Both the position numbers and the translations under genes were made by a program. Shown in pieces: positions 23,132 to 35,330 of a stretch of 64,000 bases of DNA. Location of the stretch: the NCBI GenBank assembly GCA_027919835.1, contig JANVFP010000008.1:1116001-1180000 (forward strand), in the 5' to 3' direction. Positions within the stretch are counted from its first letter, which is position 1. The number at the start of each line of letters is the position of its first letter. Source of the DNA: Lentinula raphanica (taxonomy: Eukaryota; Basidiomycota; Agaricomycetes; Agaricales; Omphalotaceae). Below the pieces are notes generated by a model, which saw nothing but the letters and a program-made list of their open reading frames with translations, made no database searches and had not been told where the DNA came from.

Positions 23132-26100
23132 TTACAACTCATGTATTGGTTGATATGTAGTACGAATCAATTCCAACTGTTTGTTTCCCTTAGCTCGCAT
23201 ACTCACAGTTTCATGCACAGTAGCCAGGTCTTTGCCTTCAATCCAGAAAGCTCCAGCGTCCGTATCGATGATTTCATCGAATTGTATACCTTTCCTGTGC
23301 TTGGGTTGGCGTATGAGCTTGACCACTTGAACAAACCAGCGTGAGGGTTTTGTTGAATCCAAGCGCATCATATAGTTGACTCGGCGACATAACTTCCCAG
23401 TGTGTTCTCCTGAGCAGATGATGTACAGGCCTTTGGCAGTCGCGGGATTGGAAGGTACAGAGAATGATCGAGGGTTTTGAAGGATGGTCCAGGGGTCTAC
23501 TTCGACAATATTGCTACTATTGGGACTTCTTCGCAGGTTTCCTACGTTAGAGTACACCTTCGTTACACCGTGCACAGTTTGTATGAAAACCCGTTGATCT
23601 TGCTTCGGGTCGGCCGTAGTTGCTACCAACAGTTCCAGGTTACCCTGAACTGACGTCACGATGCGCGGATCAAGGATCCAGTGGTGCGAAGGAGGATCGG
23701 GAGAAGAAGGATCCCAGGCTGGGTCTGTGCCCGGACTGGGTGGGTTGAAAGAACAGGGCGTTGTCGCACGAGTCGGTTCTGCGTCTGTGGCTAGTGCATT
23801 ATTCTCCAGTAAATTTCGCCTCTTCCGATCACGCTGTTCTTCAGGGGAGTAAGCTGGGGAGTAGCCAGATTTCAGACGCCAGTAACTATCCCATTTCGTA
23901 TGCGAGCTAGCCTCAGAACTATCGTCGTCATGAAGGAACCGATCATTATCCACGCGCCGGAGTAAGTGGTAGTCGACCCAGGCAAATGAATTATTCATTC
24001 CCTGTGTTTCGTAACGGATTTGGACGGAGAGCCCGCTGACGGTGTCTTCATCCAATTTTGCATCTACGACTATGGCTCGATAACCCTTTTTGGAATATTT
24101 GATGGGATACACTTCCACGTTCTTCAAAGGAAATTGAGCGGTGGAGGGTTCGATCAAAGGGATCCTGTGTTGGTGTGTTGAAAGGTGTTTTAAGCGATGA
24201 TATACCACGTCGTTAACGGCGGCCGATTGTTCGACCTTTGTGAGTGTATTTGGGTGAAATTCAAGAATTTGCTTCTAGAAGTCATTCAGTTATCAGTACG
24301 CAGATTGAGAAGTGAGCCGGACCTCATTGTGACCCTCCTGTAACAGCACCTCAACTCTACCAGGACAAACACTGATCACCAGACCTTCCTTTCCTGCCAG
24401 CTCTATCGCCTTCGTTTCAGCCAATGCCATGTATCCATTCGTTTTGTGGTGTAAGCGAAGCTTTTGACGGACCCCAGGAAGAAGTTGAACATCATCGCCC
24501 GGATAGAACATTTTTTCAAGATGGACTTTTGACATCGTATGGAGTGAGTTGACCGTGATATTCGCCACCTGCAGAGGGATGTTAATCTCACAATCTGCAG
24601 GACCAACATGGTGAATCACGCCTTTGGTACAGCCCTCGGGGAGTTCGAATGTATATCGTCCACCTGGTGTACACCAATGGCCATCGAAATCAGTGAAACG
24701 GACGGCCTCCCCGATCCGGAATTCCCAGGATGATGGCGGAGGCATCCATAGGAGAGATTGTTGAACGGCATAATGTTTGGATTCTAGAAAATAGTAGCGA
24801 TTCTCGGCTGGAATCTCCGATGCAAGCTCCATATCTGTGAGCTTTATTCGTACGAGAACAAGGCCGTTCTGCCACTGTTGATCTAGACATAGATAGCGTT
24901 TGTGTGTCGTTTCAGAATGTGAACATGAATGGGGCGTTTCGCAGTGTCTAGCACAATCCATTTGGGTGGGGAAGCAGTAATTCTCAGCGATATACTCTCC
25001 AGCTTGCCGCGAGAGAACCTCTGGGCGTTCTGTTGGCTGGCGCTTTCGTTTGCCAAGGGAGGCTTTGCCACTGGAAAAATCGGGAACCAAGTCCCAGTCG
25101 ATTCGAGGAGGAAATAAAACCAAACGTTCGACATCAGAGTTGATCTCATCGAATTCGTCTGCAATGACAAGTCCAACGTCATTCTTGTAAAGACCCTTTT
25201 TGCATTTGATCCAACTACGAGGAGGATATCGATCAAGATGGGTCGGTTCCCGTAGAATGCATTGAATGCCCGCAGGATCGTCAATGGGACTATGGATGGG
25301 TAACGCTAGATCTGTGCGAGATTCTGCTGTAGATATACGGTGATTCAACTCGTGCACTGGAAATGCGAATCGGGGGATTTTCGAGTACAGGAAGCCGGGG
25401 ATCGTAAGGAGGTATGCCGCAAGGACAGTGTTCTGAGGGAGCATGCTTCGTGCTTGAAGATATATACCTCCAGGTAAAGTAGAGGGAAATGCCGCTCGTA
25501 GAATCAGAGGATCAATATTTCGGTGTTGAATATCTGTGCAAATTCGATTTACGATTTTCTGTTCGAGCTGGGGCTGAAGGTTCTCTCCATGAGTTCAAGT
25601 TCAACGGAATAATCGAATGATCCCACCTGGCAGCGAACGTAAAAAAACGTGAACCCCGGTACCACCAACTCTTCGGCACCCATATATTTTTTGATCCAAT
25701 GCTTCAATAAGCGTTGCTCATTGGTTGGTTCAACCTCATCTTCCATTTCCCAATCTTGCTCCACCTCTGAGCCTGAGACATTAATCGCGATACCGGTACT
25801 ATAGCCCGCCGTTCCCATGCCACTCGAAGACTTCACATTTGTCATACGTATTACTGTATCGAAAGGCGGAGCTGATTCCGAACGTGGTAGTCTGGCGGTA
25901 GTCGTCCTTGATATAGCCGGCGGAGGCACAGATGCTGGGCGTCGTCTAGTTGTAATTCGTGATGGAAGAGGCTCATGGCGTGCCGAAGATACTGGAATAA
26001 CGGTTGGAAGAACGCGACTACTGCCAGTACGCGCATTGACAATATTCCGAAGATGAATCGATTCCTCCATATGCTGAATCATCCGATCGAAAAAATATGG

Positions 26101-26442
26101 AGTATCAGCGGATGGGATAATATATTCCAATGGAATTTCCGCGGTAGCACGAGTGGTGGCTTCATCACCATCTGAACTGTCCCATTCTGAATCTTCTTCC
26201 TCTGCTTCAAGCAAATTAAGTTGTGGATCATACGAGTCTGACCTGGAATGGGTGTCAGTATACACGGCTATTAGAGTGTCATGAATATTTTCTGATGAAT
26301 TTTGGCATGAATTCTGCCCAAGATTTGGCATGGCCTCTACTTGAACTTTTTGGCATGTTTGCTTATTGAAGTCATGTACTTCAACAAGTGTTTCTGCTAT
26401 GTTTCTGGCCTTTAGCCTATGTTGTTCATTGAGATGGCTCAT
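23132..26442 (-). CDS. Spt5-like protein (acidic N-terminus, NGN, multiple KOW), copy A
   Basis: Spt5 is an RNA polymerase II elongation factor with an acidic N-terminus, an NGN domain and a string of KOW domains; this gene has the same plan but is clearly divergent. Exon 1 runs 26442-25627 and includes LLEAEEEDSEWDSSDGDE and the NGN start FFYVRCQ. A 68-bp intron follows (25559-25626). Exon 2 (25558-24323) carries AAFPSTLPGGIYLQARSML (NGN strands), then KOW-like stretches WIKCKKGLYKNDVGLVIADE, GEAVRFTDFDGHW and a third before HNE. An intron lies at 24275-24322. Exon 3 (24274-23132) carries KGYRAIVVDAKLDEDTVSGL and ATAKGLYIICSGEHTGKLCR, also KOW-like, around a Ser/Pro linker. A Cys/His cluster (CFPTQMDCARHCETPHSC) lies between the first KOWs. 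No stop or frameshift seen. The start is uncertain, since a splice acceptor precedes SDSYDPQ. Not the housekeeping SPT5, which it resembles only loosely. Confidence 0.7.
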
Positions 26443-27299
26443 GTCCTTTCAGATGGGTGATTTGAACATGACGATGCTTACAAGTATAGGCAGGATGATA
26501 TGCTAGCAGCGATTACTTGTGGCTGGTGCTGATTATTGGTGACGACGACGTTGCTCAACAACAAAAAATGAAGGTTTACGTAAGTTGACAATGGAATCAA
26601 AGCCCGCCGCTATCATGAAATGCTTACGATGGGCTGATGAAGTCTATATAGTACGGCCGGTGCGCGAGACGACGAGCGCAGAGACTGGATACCGTACGTA
26701 TATCTCACAGCATGTCACCGGACGTCGGTAATATACATATGTACGCGTTGAACGGCGGATATAAAAGCCTTGTCAATACAAGTTGTTCGCAGATGCCACT
26801 AGATACAGATCAAAATCAGTTCCATGCCTATAACACATCGTTTAAGCCTTACTTTTTTAGGGGGAAAGACATTTTGAATCATAGCCGCCAATAGTCTCTC
26901 CCAACTAGATGTTCAATCACAGTTCGTTAAGCTACTGAGCTCAACAAGATGACTACCTTGAATAAAAACATCAATTTGAATTAAGGTGTACTTCAACATT
27001 GCTAGAGTAACGAGCGAGGCATATGTATCTATTAGTATCAAGTAGCGAATCGACCGTGGTATATCGAAAAGAATGTTGCCCGTTGCCTACAAAACGTTGT
27101 AATTCCCAACGCCATCCAGAATCTGCAAGAATAGCCAGCTAAAGATTGCGTCCATGACCGCCCGTGGATTGCTAGACGGCGCCCGTAACAACTTCAAAAG
27201 ATAGGATGCGGGTATGAGCATCATGCGTGTGCAGGTCTTGAAGCAGCATGTGCCATTATTCAAATGCTGTGCACGCTCCTAAGGTACTGGGGACTGTTG
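26443..27299. other. upstream region of Spt5-like copy A; block shared with copy B
   Basis: The stretch about 26560-26676 (CAACAAAAAATGAAG, TTACGTAAGTTGACAATGGA, CGGCCGGTGCGCGAGACG) is repeated upstream of the deleted copy B at about 32825-32944, so the two copies share promoter or 5' sequence as well as coding sequence. Similarity stops abruptly after GCGCGAGACG. The rest shows no gene. Confidence 0.6.
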
Positions 27300-30200
27300 T
27301 CTGCAATCAGACAAACCTATGGATCGTTTAAGCATAGCCTCGAATATGAACAAGAATCACTCACCTCAGTATAAGAACCATCGAGGAGTATATGAGGCAC
27401 TCCAGTAGTTGCCCAGCAGAACATTCTCATTCGGAATCCTTTCTTGGAAACATCGTCCAGTGATACTATATCTGCGAACCTGCCTCGCAATCCTTGAATA
27501 GTCAGAGGTGGCGGTAATCCTGAACCTTCCAGAAACTCTCGGAAGATGGCCGGAAATCCTTTGTCAGATAATGTTGGGAAAAGCGACGACAGAGCGTCTT
27601 CGAGCTCACGCTGAATAGAACCGTTGATATGGTCGATGTAATCGATTCGAAGCATAGAATAGTCGCCTGTGATGCGAGTTTCGAGGAGTGAGGTAACGAA
27701 TTCACTCGTACCACCGCTAAAACGTCTTGCGATCTAGTGATTACGCACAGTGAGTACGACCACTATTCGAGCATACAGATATATACGTACTTCGGATAAG
27801 TCCACACCCAGAATCCCACACGGTAGGAGGAGGCCCTTCAAGAAAGCTTTGAAATATGGATGTTCGACGGTTTCGGGACCAACGATGGCATTGTGAAGCA
27901 TTGTACACGCCAGCGATTGATGGAGTCTTTCAGAACGATCACGTAAAGCCGCAACCTGGGAAACCTTGAGTATGTGCAATGGCGACAACTAGAGGAACGT
28001 ACCGGTAGATAAGTTGCAAAATGTACTTGAAATGAGTTTAGATTGCTATTGTCGTCATATCTGAGTGCGAGCCATCGGCTTAAAGTCTGATATAGTGTAG
28101 GGAAGGATTCAACCACCAAGTCTTTCATGATGGAGCCGAGATCGCAACCACTGAGGAGGTATACCAGAAGCAGAGGATTCAGATTTGCAGGATAAACCCC
28201 GTGTATGAGGGATAACCCGACAACCGACCCAAAGTGAGTTAGCTCATCCTTCTTGGTGGGCGATATATCTGAAGCCGACAGCATGGGCACGGTGGCGAGT
28301 GTGGTGTAGTCATCGATAACGTTCGTAAGAAGGCTCGCAGCGTCACTGGAGTTTGACTTGAAGAAGATGTTCATAACTTCCTTTTCGACGCCGGGTTCCG
28401 AGGTGATATAGGTCTCGGAGCCATCTGGTTCGATATTCACTCTGGAAATATGTATAAGAAACATCAATTGATTCGCTGAACAACGCACTCACAACTGAAA
28501 ATGTCTGTGCTCCGACAGGACAGCAGTGAAATCTCCATCTATGTTTGCTTTGCGTACAAGCTTGGTGTATTCTTGAACCATTGCATGCGTGGTATCCGCT
28601 TTGATCATGAAACCTAATTCTTCAGTATCGAATACGTGGTGGTATCGCTCCGAAACGTATTTGAAGATGGGTGAACGATCGACGATAGTAAACATTTCGG
28701 CGACTGGAGGAGGGACCCAAGTGGTATCCCAAAGGATATTGATGGGCTATCACGAAACGCATGAACTCCTGTGCAAGCTGAACGAGTGCCTGCGACTTAC
28801 TGCAGTCTCCGGAGCGTCTGGGCTACCTTGAATTTGAATCGTTGGAGGAATCGGGGGCGGTAAGTCGAGTAAATCTGTGAACGGTGAGCTGTTGGAATGT
28901 TCAACTCATTGAGCAATTTACCTTGGGTGATAGAAGTAGAACTCGACGGCTCCATCATGAGCATTTGAGCTACTACCCTCATGTCCTAGGATCGAATCAA
29001 TTCGAGTCGTTAAAATGGATAGAATAAACATACCGTAGATTCCTCGTCGGTATTCCTTCTACACCCAAACTCCATTTCGGCCTCGTGAAGTGCTCTATAT
29101 CCCTCATCTACAAGGGCGTCCGCGTCAGAACGAAAGATTCCATATATACGTTTCGAAAGGCAGTTATGGGTCTGTGCAACATTCTCAGATCCAAGACCTT
29201 TCTCGAACAGGTTAACGTTCAAGGAAACATTGGGAGATCGGATGACTATTGCATTAAAATCAGTGATCACCCTTGGAAATCGAAGCACGGACCATACCGG
29301 TGTGAAGAAGAAACTTTTTCTCGGGAGTGACAGCGTACTTAGCAACCCCATAGTCTGCGCTGTTGCAGACGACTTGGGCCAAGGTCATGGTCTCAGATTC
29401 TACTTTCCCTGGGATCAGTCGAGGCGTCTTCGCGTTATTATTAATGTTGCCTCGGCCAACAAATCGCAGAAGCTGTATAGCAAGGCGCTCGTGACGACGG
29501 AAGAATGCCGATGGCTCGGTACCAGAGCTCGGATTTTGGGGAAAGGTCCAACCGGCCTGAGATAGAGACGATTGGACAACGTCAAGGAGGTCGACAACCT
29601 TCGTGTTGAGAGACAAATTGTCAAAATGATAGACTAGCTTGAGAGATTCGAGGACAGTCTGGAACGCGTCGCTGTTCTGCACATAGTGGTGAAGCTCGAG
29701 AGGGAGGTTATGAATCTGAAATGATTATCATGTTAGTATCATAAAATTATAGAATGATATATAAGAAGACATACCTGACAGTCATCAGGACTGAGGCGCG
29801 GCGGATACACGAGGACGACCAAGCTCACAACTTTCGTTCCATCGCTCGCTGTGGTGATTGTATCTTCTACTTTGAAGGGACCAACACCACCAACCAGTCT
29901 AGGCGGCTTCCTACCTTGATCTCTCCTCTTCCTCCTCCTTTCAGGGTTGCTCGTCGACATCTGAGCTGCATGCTCGTTACGGTCACTATTCGCTCGCTCT
30001 ATTGTTGTGAGGCTATGGAAAGGTGAGGCTGGGGGTGCAAAGGACGGGGGACCATTGTTGGAACCCGAAGCGCGAACAGATGCCAACATACTGAGAGGAG
30101 ATAGATAAGTTGTGATCGGCGGCGCTGGCTGGGAATGCAACGAGCTCGTTAACATGCTAGTAGAAGGTAGCGGTGCAGGTATCGTCTGCGAAGCTGCAGA

Positions 30201-30458
30201 TGCAGGACTTGTCTGCGAAGCCGTAAGAGCAGGCGGAGCTGCAGAAACTGAAACTGAAGACGAGACTGAGGAGCCTTCGGGGGAAGAAGAGGTAGGCGTC
30301 AACGGAGTAGGAGCTGACGGCTGAGGTGAAACGGATAACTGTGGCCCACTCGAACCGGATGCCGGAGGAGACGACTGCTGCAAGAACTGAAGAGAGAGCT
30401 GGGGATTGCTAGCAAGCATGGCTTGCAGGGACTGTTGGACGATCTGAGAATAATCCAT
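27262..30458 (-). CDS. putative HECT-like ubiquitin ligase, multi-exon
   Basis: Starts with ATG at 30458 (MDYSQIVQQSLQAMLASNPQ), followed by about 150 residues rich in Ser, Pro, Ala and Gln, then a basic patch (RRRKRRDQGRKPPRL) and RLSPDDCQ before a GTATGT donor near 29774. Later exons include ESLKLVYHFDNLSLNTKVVD, RYHHVFDTEELGFMIKADTT and VVGLSLIHGVYPANLNPLLL (like the HECT N-lobe G-x-x-L-x-x-x-x-Y). LLETRITGDYSMLRIDYIDH and GFRMRMFCWATTGVPHILLD resemble the C-lobe F-x-T-G-x-x-x-x-P motif. A possible last exon ends TVPSTLGACTAFE, where ACTAF could stand in place of the HTCF active-site loop. Frames are long and introns splice well, so it seems intact. Sequence is far from classical HECT, so the enzyme call is tentative. 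It lies between two direct Spt5-like copies. Confidence 0.5.
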
Positions 30459-31030
30459 GACGACGATTAGATGAAATGATAACTGAAGAACATATCAGAT
30501 TTATGCATGAATTCGGTTAATCACTGCGTACTGACCGTAGAAATTGCTGAGAAATTCAAAAAATTGGCTGAAGGCGAGCTAAACGCTGAACGAAGAGGAG
30601 GATAAAAGAGGGGGGTGAAGAAGGGTTGACCGCTTCATGCGTCTTTTAAAGTATCGTTCCTGCCGTCGATCCAAATAAAGGACACGTCAGTAGAGTAAAG
30701 CAAGGCATCAGCAAAATGGAACGACGAACCTGCGACAAACACACGTAGGTGAAGGATCGGAACTAGAGGTTGCTCCCGGGTTGCTCGATACTGCTTCATT
30801 CCAATCACAGAATGATGACCAATCACTAAAAAATGACCAATCGCCAGTTGATGACCAATACACAATACTTACACGCCAACTTGCATGTATATGTGTCAGT
30901 AGGCCGTTTCTATACGACCCTACTCAGAGTGGAGCGGTACACAATTTGAGCGGCGTTGATCTATATGCAGATGTGAAGGACCCGGTCACCCAGCCACCTA
31001 TATCGGTTTTGTCCGAATTATTTTGACTCG
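30459..31030. promoter_or_regulatory. upstream region of the HECT-like gene with a CCAAT-box cluster
   Basis: Between about 30800 and 30865 the motif CCAAT occurs at least four times (TTCCAATCAC, GACCAATCAC, GACCAATCGC, GACCAATACA) within 65 bp. CCAAT boxes bind the HAP/NF-Y complex in fungi. It lies about 350 bp upstream of the start at 30458. Orientation and relevance are inference; the tandem GATGACCAATCAC-like units could equally be a small repeat. Confidence 0.35.
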
Positions 31031-31584
31031 AAACGCGACTTGTATCTCGTATCTTGGCTCGTATGTTCACTCAAGATTATGATTTTGACTTTCCTGAGCA
31101 ACCGTCTCTCAGTGAGGCCTCGGACGTCGATATTAGCTCTCATGTTTCGGTTGATCTCGGTGCGAGTAGGTCAGTGTATTTGTGGACTAGTATGTATGCA
31201 TTGTGTACGCATTTTCCGAACCGATGGCTGATTCTCGGAAATAAAGGCCCGGAAGTAGATCGTATAAACTTGTTTTCCTTCTTGCACTAATCTAGGTACG
31301 AGCTCGGGAGGAAACGAGACAGTGCGACAAACGGAGAAGGAAAGAGTGAAGGGAGAAGGGAAGAGTGAAGATCGAAAGACCAGCGGACGATTTAGCAACG
31401 GCAGAATAATAGGTGATCAGAGCGTGAGTATGCGAAAGAAAGCAAAAACACGAGAAGGAAAAAAAGCAACTTTGTGAACCGTGTCAGTATGGATGTTCAC
31501 TAAGCAGTCTTTGATCCCACTCAGCAGTTTTCAATTCTACGATGCGAAGCCTCATGGCAAAGATCCCGTCGTGTTCAACGCTCG
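31031..31584. repeat. relic sharing a block with the 3' flank of the hAT element
   Basis: The block 31497-31570 (TTTGATCCCACTCAGCAGTT, then GATGCGAAGCCTCATGGCA) matches 11890-11990. Weaker similarity upstream (around 31031-31200 against 11340-11640) suggests a decayed copy of the same repeat. No gene seen. Confidence 0.4.
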
Positions 31585-32944
31585 TTTCAATGGTAAGTAC
31601 CAGACTGAGTGGGTTGAAAATAGGACGTTGTCGCACGAGTCGGTCCTGCGCCCGTGGAACCAGTTGCCAGTGCAGTCTCCTCCAGTAATATCCGATTACG
31701 CCGTTCTCCAGGTGAGTAAGCGGGGGTATAGACAGATTTCAGACGCCAGTGAATATTCCATTTCGTATGCAAGCCAGCCTCGTCAGAACCATCGACGTCA
31801 TGAAGAAACCAATCATTATCCATGCGCCGGAGTAAGTGGTAGTCGACCCAGGCAAACGAATTCTCTATTCCCTGTGTTTCGTAACGGGTTTGGACGGAGA
31901 GCCCGTTCCACCGAATTCGTCTGCAACAAGTCCAAATCCTTGTGAAGACCGCTTTTGCCTTTGATCCAACTACGAGGGGGATATCGATCAAGATGGGTCG
32001 GTTGCCGTGGAATGCATTGAATGCCCACAGGATCATCAATGGGACTATGGATGGTAACGCTAATTCTGTGCGAGCTTCTGCTGTAGATATGTGGGGATTC
32101 AACTCGTGCACTGGAAATGCAAATCGGGGGGTTTTCGAGTACAAGAAGCCGGGAATTGTGAGGTGGTATGCCGCAAGGACAGTGTTCTGAGGGAGCATGC
32201 TTCGTGCTTGAAGATATATACCTCCAGGTAAAGTAGAGGGAAATGCCGCTCGTAGAATCAGAGGGTCATTAACTCGGTGTTGAATATCTGTGCAAATGCG
32301 ATGTACATTTTTTTGTTCGAACTGGGGCTGAAGGTTCCTGCATTAGTTCGAGTTCAGTGGATTAAGCAAAGGAATGCACCTGGCAGCGAACGTAAAAAAA
32401 CTTAAAACCCGGTGCCATCAACTCTTCAACACCCATATGTTCTCTGATCCAATGCTTCAATAAACGTTGATCATTGGTTAACTCAGCCTCATCTTCCATT
32501 TCCCAATCTTGCTCTACCTCTGAGCCCGCAACACCGGTACTATGAGACGCTTCCATATCACTCGAAGGCATCACGTCTGTCATACGCGTTACTGTACCCA
32601 AAGGCGGAGTTGATCCTGAGCGTCGTCTAGGTTTAATACTCGATGGAAGAGGCCCATGGCGCGCCGATGATACTGGAATAACGGTTGGAAATACACGACT
32701 ACTGCCCGACCTCGCGATCTCCTGAAGATGAATCGATTCCTCTATATGTTGAATCATCCGATCGAGAAAAGATGGAGTAGCAGAAACGATAAGACAGTAG
32801 TAGTAGCAGCGATTCGTGGTCGACGTTGCCCAACAAAAAATGAAGCTTTACGTAAGTTGACAATGGAAGCAAAGCGCGCCTGCTATCGAGAGCTGCTTAC
32901 GTCAGACGAAGTCTCCACTAAGTAGGACGGCCGGTGCGCGAGAC
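31585..32944 (-). pseudogene. Spt5-like copy B, internal deletion derivative
   Basis: It aligns with copy A over its 5' region and first exon (MIQHIEESIHLQEIARSGSS, DWEMEDEAELTNDQRLLKHW, KFFYVRCQV), over the intron, and over the start of exon 2 (AAFPSTLPGGIYLQARSMLP, ending in KGKSGLHKDL where copy A has KCKKGLYKNDVGLV). The reading then jumps directly to the KOW region of exon 3 (GLSVQTRYETQGIENSFAWV) and ends at PTQSGTYH, well before the C-terminus. The middle of exon 2, including the Cys/His cluster, and the second intron are gone, with frame changes at the junction. Same orientation as copy A, about 6.3 kb away, with the HECT-like gene between them. Confidence 0.85.
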
Positions 32945-33380
32945 GGTGAGCAAACGGTGAGCAAATGGTGAGCACTGAAAGATAGGATAGAGTATCATTC
33001 ATAACATGTATTTCTGACTGGCCAAAGCATTCAGCTGGGCCATTTCTTGAAGTTAAGTTGCAAGTCCAAGTTGTAGTACGATTCCGAATGATGATGACGC
33101 GATCACGTTGTCATGATAAACCACCGGCGCCAGTCGTTTTCTCTTAGCTTCTTACCTTCATGTCTGCATGTGAGTGGCCTCAATTCTACCTTGCGTATTT
33201 CGGGATATTACTATGATTTGACCTAGCTCCATTATGCCCAAGCCTCTAGTATGCAGACCCGACTTTGGGGCAGCAGAATGTGGTGTGTCTTGGCATACAC
33301 CGGCATGCTAAGGCTTTTCATGTTGTTTCTCTTTCTTTCGTTCTGGTACTCTCTCACTGTCAATATTAACACTCTTCACA
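32945..33380. other. no gene; short CGGTGAGCAAA triplication
   Basis: Three copies of GGTGAGCA at 32943-32973 (spacing 11-12 bp) directly where similarity between copies A and B ends. Otherwise nothing recognised. Confidence 0.45.
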
Positions 33381-33640
33381 GCTTTCTGGCGTACATTACG
33401 GAACAATAAAGGAATATAGTGGCATCTCTCGTGGAGACGAAGAGGCCGAGCTCCTCACCGTCAGCTTTGATGCAGGCAGTCTAATGAAGGATGTTGAAGA
33501 ACACGACGCACAGAACGAAGAAACTACAGATGAACGCGTTTTCTTGAAGCCACTCACTCTCAATCGACGCCCCCCCAAACCCTCTCAGTTCTACACCATC
33601 GACGATCTCGCCAAACCGAGGTCTTTGATTATATCCTGTA
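33381..33640 (+). CDS. unidentified exon fused upstream of the PRP8 relic
   Basis: Open frame reading HYGTIKEYSGISRGDEEAEL, MKDVEEHDAQNEETTDERVF and PPKPSQFYTIDDLAKP. The composition looks coding, but it is not the normal PRP8 sequence at this point and I do not recognise the family. It may be the end of another gene joined to PRP8 by the rearrangement that truncated its 5' part. Confidence 0.35.
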
Positions 33641-35219
33641 AGCTTCAACATCTGTCGCATCCTGCTGCTACGCTCTCAATGAACTGAGAACACGACCGGA
33701 AAAGGCCATGGCAAAGGAGAATCTGTTCTGCCAGCTGAAGGCGACGAACTTTTTCCAGACCACCAAGCTCGACTGGATCGAAGCTGGTCTCCAAGTTTGC
33801 CGTCAGGGATACAACATGTGAACCTCTTGATTCATCGTAAAAATCTCAACTACCTTCAATTGGACTATAACATGAATCTGAAGCCTGTCAAGTAAGTCGA
33901 CTCACAGACCGTCGTTTTCCCTTTTGTTGAAACACTATCTCCAGGACATTGACAACGAAAGAACGAAAAAAGTCACGATTCGAAAATGCTTTCCATCTAT
34001 GTCGAAGAATTCTTCGACTGACAAAGCTCGTCGTCGACGCACACGTCCAACTCAGGCTCGGAAACGTTGATGCTTTCCAATTGGCAGATGCCCTGCAGTA
34101 TATCTTCGCTCATATTGGTGCACTTACTGGAATGTACCGGTACAAGTACAAGGTTCGTCGTTCCCTTCATATTCCTTCATTTTATCTAACATGTTCATCG
34201 ATAGCTGATGCGTCAAGTGCGCATGACGAAAGACTTGAGGTATTTGATCTACTACAGATTCAACACAGGACCGGTTGGCAAGGGTCCAGGTAACGGTTTC
34301 TGGACTCCTTGGATGGCGGGTGTGGTTGTTCTTCATGAGAGGTATCGTCCCCCTTCTGGAGCAATGGTAAGTCATTGTGTCTTGTCGGTTGATGCGTTTG
34401 GTAAGTCATTACTTTCATAGGCTTGGAAATCTTCTCGCTCGTCAATTCGAAGGCCGAAACAGCAAGGGTGTTGCAAAGACGATCACAAAACAACGTGTGG
34501 AGTCTTACTACGATCTGGAGCTCCGAGCTGCGGTCATGCATGATATCCTGGACATGATGCCTGAGTCCATCAAACAAAACAAGTCGAAGACGATCTTGCA
34601 GCACTTGTCCGAGGCTTGGAAGGTCCCAGGTATGCCTACCGCCATCGAGAACATCATTCTGCGGTATATCAAAAGCAAAGCTGACTGGTGGTGTTCGTAA
34701 GTATTCTGCTTGTCTACTCCTTTACATGCATCAAATTTTAACTGTAGTGTTGCCCACTACAATTGTGAACGTATTCGTCGTGGCGCCACTGTTGACAAGG
34801 CTGTTGTGAAGAAGAACTTGGGTCGTTTAACTCGTGCGTTCAGCATCGTCGTCGTCGTCGTCATGGTTCATTGAGGCTAACTTATCACAATGCTGTTAGG
34901 GCTGTATTTGAAAGCAGAGCAGGAGCGACAACACGGATACTTGAAAGATGGTCCCTACATCAGTGCTGAAGAAGCAGTCGCGATCTATACGGCTACAGTC
35001 CATTGGTTGGAAAGCCGCAAATTTGCCCCAATTCCTTTCCCGTAAGAATATTTATGATTCTGGAAGTTGTTATCTGATCACCTTGTACAGACCTCTGTCC
35101 TACAAACACAATACGAAACTGCTGGTCCTTGCTCTCGAGAAGTTAAAGGAAGCTTATTCTGTCAAGGGTAAGCTGTATAGCGATTTAGTTTCTAGCGATA
35201 GTATTACTCATGATTATGA

Positions 35220-35330
<111 letters not shown>

